Shown: piece after piece, positions 60,848-64,000 of the stretch | Layout: each line of letters opens with the position of its first letter | Position numbering within the stretch: the first letter of the stretch is position 1 | Origin: Girardinichthys multiradiatus | Taxonomy: Eukaryota; Chordata; Actinopteri; Cyprinodontiformes; Goodeidae | Direction: 5' to 3' | Assembly (NCBI RefSeq): GCF_021462225.1 | Contig: NC_061806.1 | Span: forward strand, 26,928,144 to 26,992,143 | Length of the DNA: 64,000 nucleotides | Translations under genes and position numbers: made by a program | The notes under the pieces: generated by a model | Database searches by the model: none | The model's input: only the letters and a program-made list of their open reading frames with translations | What the model was told of the DNA's origin: nothing

Positions 60848-62940
60848 GCTTGATGTACATATAAAGAAAGTTTATTAGAAACTATTTTGGGATTATTTCA
60901 ATTGTTACGGACACGGAGACAGAAATGGAATGGAAAAAAAAGAAGCACAAAAGAGAGAAAGGGGGAACCCCAGGAGAACCACCGCCAGGACTACCATAAC
61001 CCCGGCACCAGACCCCAGCCACAACCAGGCAAGCAGGGCAACAAAACAAGTCCCACACCAACACCGAGGCCGCCATCAAGAAACACCCGACCCAAAATGG
61101 CAGGCCCACCCAAATGCAAGCTCTGGACCAGCATAGGCACATGCACGCCCCACAGACAATCGAGCCGAGACCCCCCGGGGCAGCCAGGCAGTCAAGCAGA
61201 CCCCGCGATGCACCAACCCACCCACCACCATGCACAAGGAAAAGACACCACCCTAACAAGCAGAAGGGTGGCAAATAATGGTCAGAGCCCGCACAGCAAA
61301 GAGGCCACACCCCCAATCCCCCCCGAGATGCAGAACCACCAACATCAATGCCAGCCAAGCAGAAACGACAGAGCCAAGCCAAGCTGTGGTTCCCCCCGAG
61401 CCAAGCACACACCACCCTCCAGGAACCACCCAGCAGACAAGCAAACCCCACCTCAGTATTAGGCCGACAGGCCTGATGCAACCGCCGAGCCCAGCGATGC
61501 CAGCCCTGCCATACCAAAGACAGAGGCCAGAGCCGACACGCACAGGACCACCACCCCGACCCCACAGCACGCCAAACAACGGAGGACAGTACGCAGTAAT
61601 GAGCACCCAAAGCGGAAGCCATGCACAAAGCCCCCACCATGCTAGTGCACCCCCACCTGCCCTCCAAAAACAAAGCCCCCTGCAAAAGTGCACCCACGTG
61701 AGAACAAGACCTATAGCATCCAGGTCCGAGAGCTTCAACAACACCCATGCCCCCGCCTGAAGTAGCCCTGTGAGAAAACCCACACCGAAGCCCACAAAAG
61801 GCAGAGAGCCCACAGAGCCAAAACCAAAACCCGCCAAGAAGCCGAGACCCGCCGAGACCCACCCCAACATTTGAACAACTCCCAAAACACAATAGACATT
61901 AGACACCCAGGTTGACTCTGCCCCGGCCCCTCCCACCGATCCTCTGCCCCACCAGCAGAGTGAACTCCTTGAAGGAGAGGGCACCTGCAATGAGATGGTA
62001 CCTACCCTCCAGTTTAGGAGGCCCTTACGCCCACCGATGCACTAGAGCCTCCCGGGCCGGTGCCAGATGCCAGAGCATGCGCCGGCCCAAAACCCCGGTG
62101 ACATACCTGCCTGGACCCAAGCCACCCCCCAACCCAGCCAGGACCCCGGACCGGGTGCGACGCCCCAGGAACCCAGAGCCCCTAAGTCCATCCCAGATCC
62201 ACCCAGGAGCAGCCCGGCCACCAGGCCAGTAACCTATGTCTGGTACAGGCTCCCCAAAAGCATCGCATGCAGCCACCAGATGCCGCCCCAGGGATCCACC
62301 AAAGCCCCACCCCAGTTGGGGCCACAGTCCCCGGCACCAGACCCCCCAGAGACCCCAGCCCAGGGACCCCCAAATGCCCCAAACCCAGACAGCCCCCCGC
62401 ATCTGCCACAATGCCCCACAGGGTGAAGCCAAAGGTGCCCCACCCCTACTAGGTGATGGAGCCGATTAAAGGAGCCCAGAGAGATTGATGTGATGAGGAG
62501 GCAGAGGCTGTCTTAAGACTTACATAACCCACAGAAGGTTTTTTACTGGTTAATATTCCGATTTTTATTTTTCCAATTCATGAGGATAGTTTTCTTACCA
62601 ATACATAAGCCAGTGAAGACCATGTGAGCTGAATTTGTTTCTATGGTGACATCATCTAAATTGCCCAACAAGCAAACTGAGAGGGAAGATGAAATATTAC
62701 ATCTCAGACACTTTGATAAGTCTTCACATTTCAGGTGCCAGAACCTCTGAACAGGTGTGCATAACCATAGTGTGTGGATGTAATTGTCAGGTATATTGCC
62801 TGTGCAGTGTAAGCAAGTATTAGATGGGGCAAAACCCATCCTGAACATCTGTTGACCTGTATAGTGTACTCTATGAAGGATTTTATATTGTATTAATTGT
62901 AGACTAGTGTTATTAGTCATTTTAAAAGTTTTGGAACATA
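60848..62940 (-). mobile_element. L1/Tx1-type LINE 3' end with G-rich 3' UTR
   Basis: A pseudogenised C-terminal coding end (62543-62920 and upstream) is followed, on the minus strand, by about 1.5 kb of strikingly G- and GT-rich sequence (C/A-rich on the plus strand), and ends near 60848. The last 80 bp match the plus-strand copy ending at 55618, which fixes the element's true 3' end. The long frames in the G-rich part (such as 60882-61892) are low-complexity and not real genes. 5' truncation is at about 63090. Confidence 0.75.
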
Positions 62941-63090
62941 TCCGAGACCAAAATGTTTGGTCAAAGTTTGAGGGTTCTTCAATCCATATATAAGTCTACT
63001 TTTTCACCGAGTATTTCAAGAAATGCAATGTTAATTTCACTTTGTTGTATATCTCTTTAGAACATTAGAACTTGGTTGGAATCACAAATG
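62543..63090 (-). pseudogene. LINE ORF2 C-terminus (L1/Tx1-like)
   Basis: The last 125 codons read LQLIQYKILHRVHYTGQQMF and CLHCTGNIPDNYIHTLWLC, a Cys-Cys-His-Cys cluster like the C-terminal zinc knuckle of L1-clade ORF2, then FWHLKCEDLSKC and KKTILMNWKNKN. Upstream to about 63090 the frame is decayed, with several stops. The endonuclease and reverse transcriptase domains are absent. Confidence 0.8.
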
Positions 63091-64000
63091 TCCTCACATT
63101 TACATGATGACTGAGGTTAAAAGCTAGTGCTAGGAAAGCGTCAATATCCACCTTTTCTCCCTTCGCCCCTCTGTTTCATCTTCATGTCCAGTAGATTTAT
63201 TTCCTTCATGGGTGTTCAAAGTTCAGGGTCTCCAGTGACTGATTGATTAACAACACCCCCCTGAGTGGCACACACGCATGGCTGCACAGAGTCATTTTTC
63301 AGGTGCATGTGGTCAATAGTCATTGCTCTGTCATATATATCAATCTTCCACTAGCTCTCCCTGATCTATGTGTGTAGTTCAGTGTGCATGTGCATCTGTA
63401 TGTCTGGGTTTTTTGGATGGAGGGGATTGCAGCATAGGGATTTGGAGGGTTTTTGACCATAGCTGTACTCCATTAAATTAGTCATACTTGTACATTCAGA
63501 AAAAACAAAAAACAAAGAAATGCACAAACACAAGCAGCTTTTTAAACAGGTCACCCTTCCAGCTTCCTTAATGACCCAGTCCATTCATCAGAGTAACATG
63601 TTGATAATAAGAGGGAGAGGGATGTGAGCTACATTGCAACCTAAATATTAATTTTAATGTACCCCAGAAAAGGTGACAGGAAAATCTCTAATGTACCCCC
63701 TGTGAGGCCAGGATGACCCAAGACTACAAAACATCTGTTTGGTAATTCTATTAATATTATTTTTCTTTGTATGTGTTGAGGCAAAAAAAAAAAAAGATAT
63801 ATATATATATTTTTTTTTTTTTTTGTTTTAGCCCTAAAAGTATCCGCTGACTCAGAGTATCTTGTATCATAAATCAGAGGACACATTACTGGCTCAGTGA
63901 CCTCTAAAACACATACACACTGAGTCACTAAAGGGCAGAGTAAAGCTCATCAACCCTCAAACAGATATGCTTAAATGGACACAATCTGTGACACCAGACT
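63091..64000. other. No gene seen
   Basis: Non-coding DNA with poly(A), AT and poly(T) runs at about 63783-63826. Frames at 63366-63584 and 63641-63928 (minus) have no domain. Confidence 0.5.

Noticed and set aside
60882..62440. Long frames on both strands (up to 336 codons) in the C/A-rich block
   Set aside because: Low-complexity Gly/Trp/Cys or Pro/His composition, open in several frames at once, with no domain. It is explained as the G-rich 3' UTR of a LINE.

Overview
This window is nuclear DNA from a teleost fish. The evidence is the repeat set: two families of long-TIR Tc1 transposons, an L2-clade LINE with a TTCTGA-type 3' tail, an RTE-type LINE, an L1/Tx1-type LINE, Ty3/Gypsy elements with TGTCA-type LTRs, hAT elements and tRNA-derived SINEs. 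There is no operon-like or viral genome structure. Most of the sequence is AT-rich non-coding DNA.

Host gene: the only convincing conserved host exon is 113 bp on the minus strand at 45086-45198. It encodes the C-terminal half of a CUB domain with good splice sites, and I read it as a CSMD-family (CUB and Sushi multiple domains) gene. CSMD genes have very large introns, so the whole window is plausibly one exon plus two huge, transposon-filled introns.

Layout. 1-6.8 kb: GGAT/AT simple repeats, a Tc1 element (524-1853), a minus-strand Gypsy 3' end with its LTR and 42-bp repeats (2340-3362), and an old repeat (6281-6830). 6.8-14.6 kb: unique-looking DNA with a few possible regulatory motifs. 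14.6-18 kb: a full-length L2 LINE with an uninterrupted 1010-residue ORF. 18.8-20.7 kb: a hAT-like non-autonomous element. 23-25.5 kb: a possible first exon, two SINE copies, a Tc1 relic and a (GT)n tract. 26.5-31.8 kb: an LTR fragment, a second-family Tc1 (26850-28412) and a chromodomain Gypsy element. 33-35.8 kb: LINE fragments. 40-44 kb: a nest of Tc1, RTE and hAT. 45.1 kb: the CUB exon, followed by a Tc1 relic. 47-48.6 kb: another second-family Tc1 with a single nonsense codon. 51.8 kb: a SINE. 52.7-54.4 kb: a four-exon gene model with an open 212-codon spliced frame, from what looks like a repeated fish gene or transposon family. 55-63 kb: two opposed 3' ends of one L1/Tx1-type LINE, one split by a solo LTR, plus a Gypsy 5' end, an L2 fragment, a Tc1 miniature and another solo LTR.

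Nothing here forms a pathway. What can be read is insertion history: nested insertions, solo LTRs with 5-bp target duplications, TA duplications at Tc1 ends, and a host exon surviving among them. I found no clear novel system. The best leads are the spliced 212-codon gene, the intact L2 ORF, the Gypsy family with 42-bp repeats next to its LTR, and the G-rich LINE 3' region.
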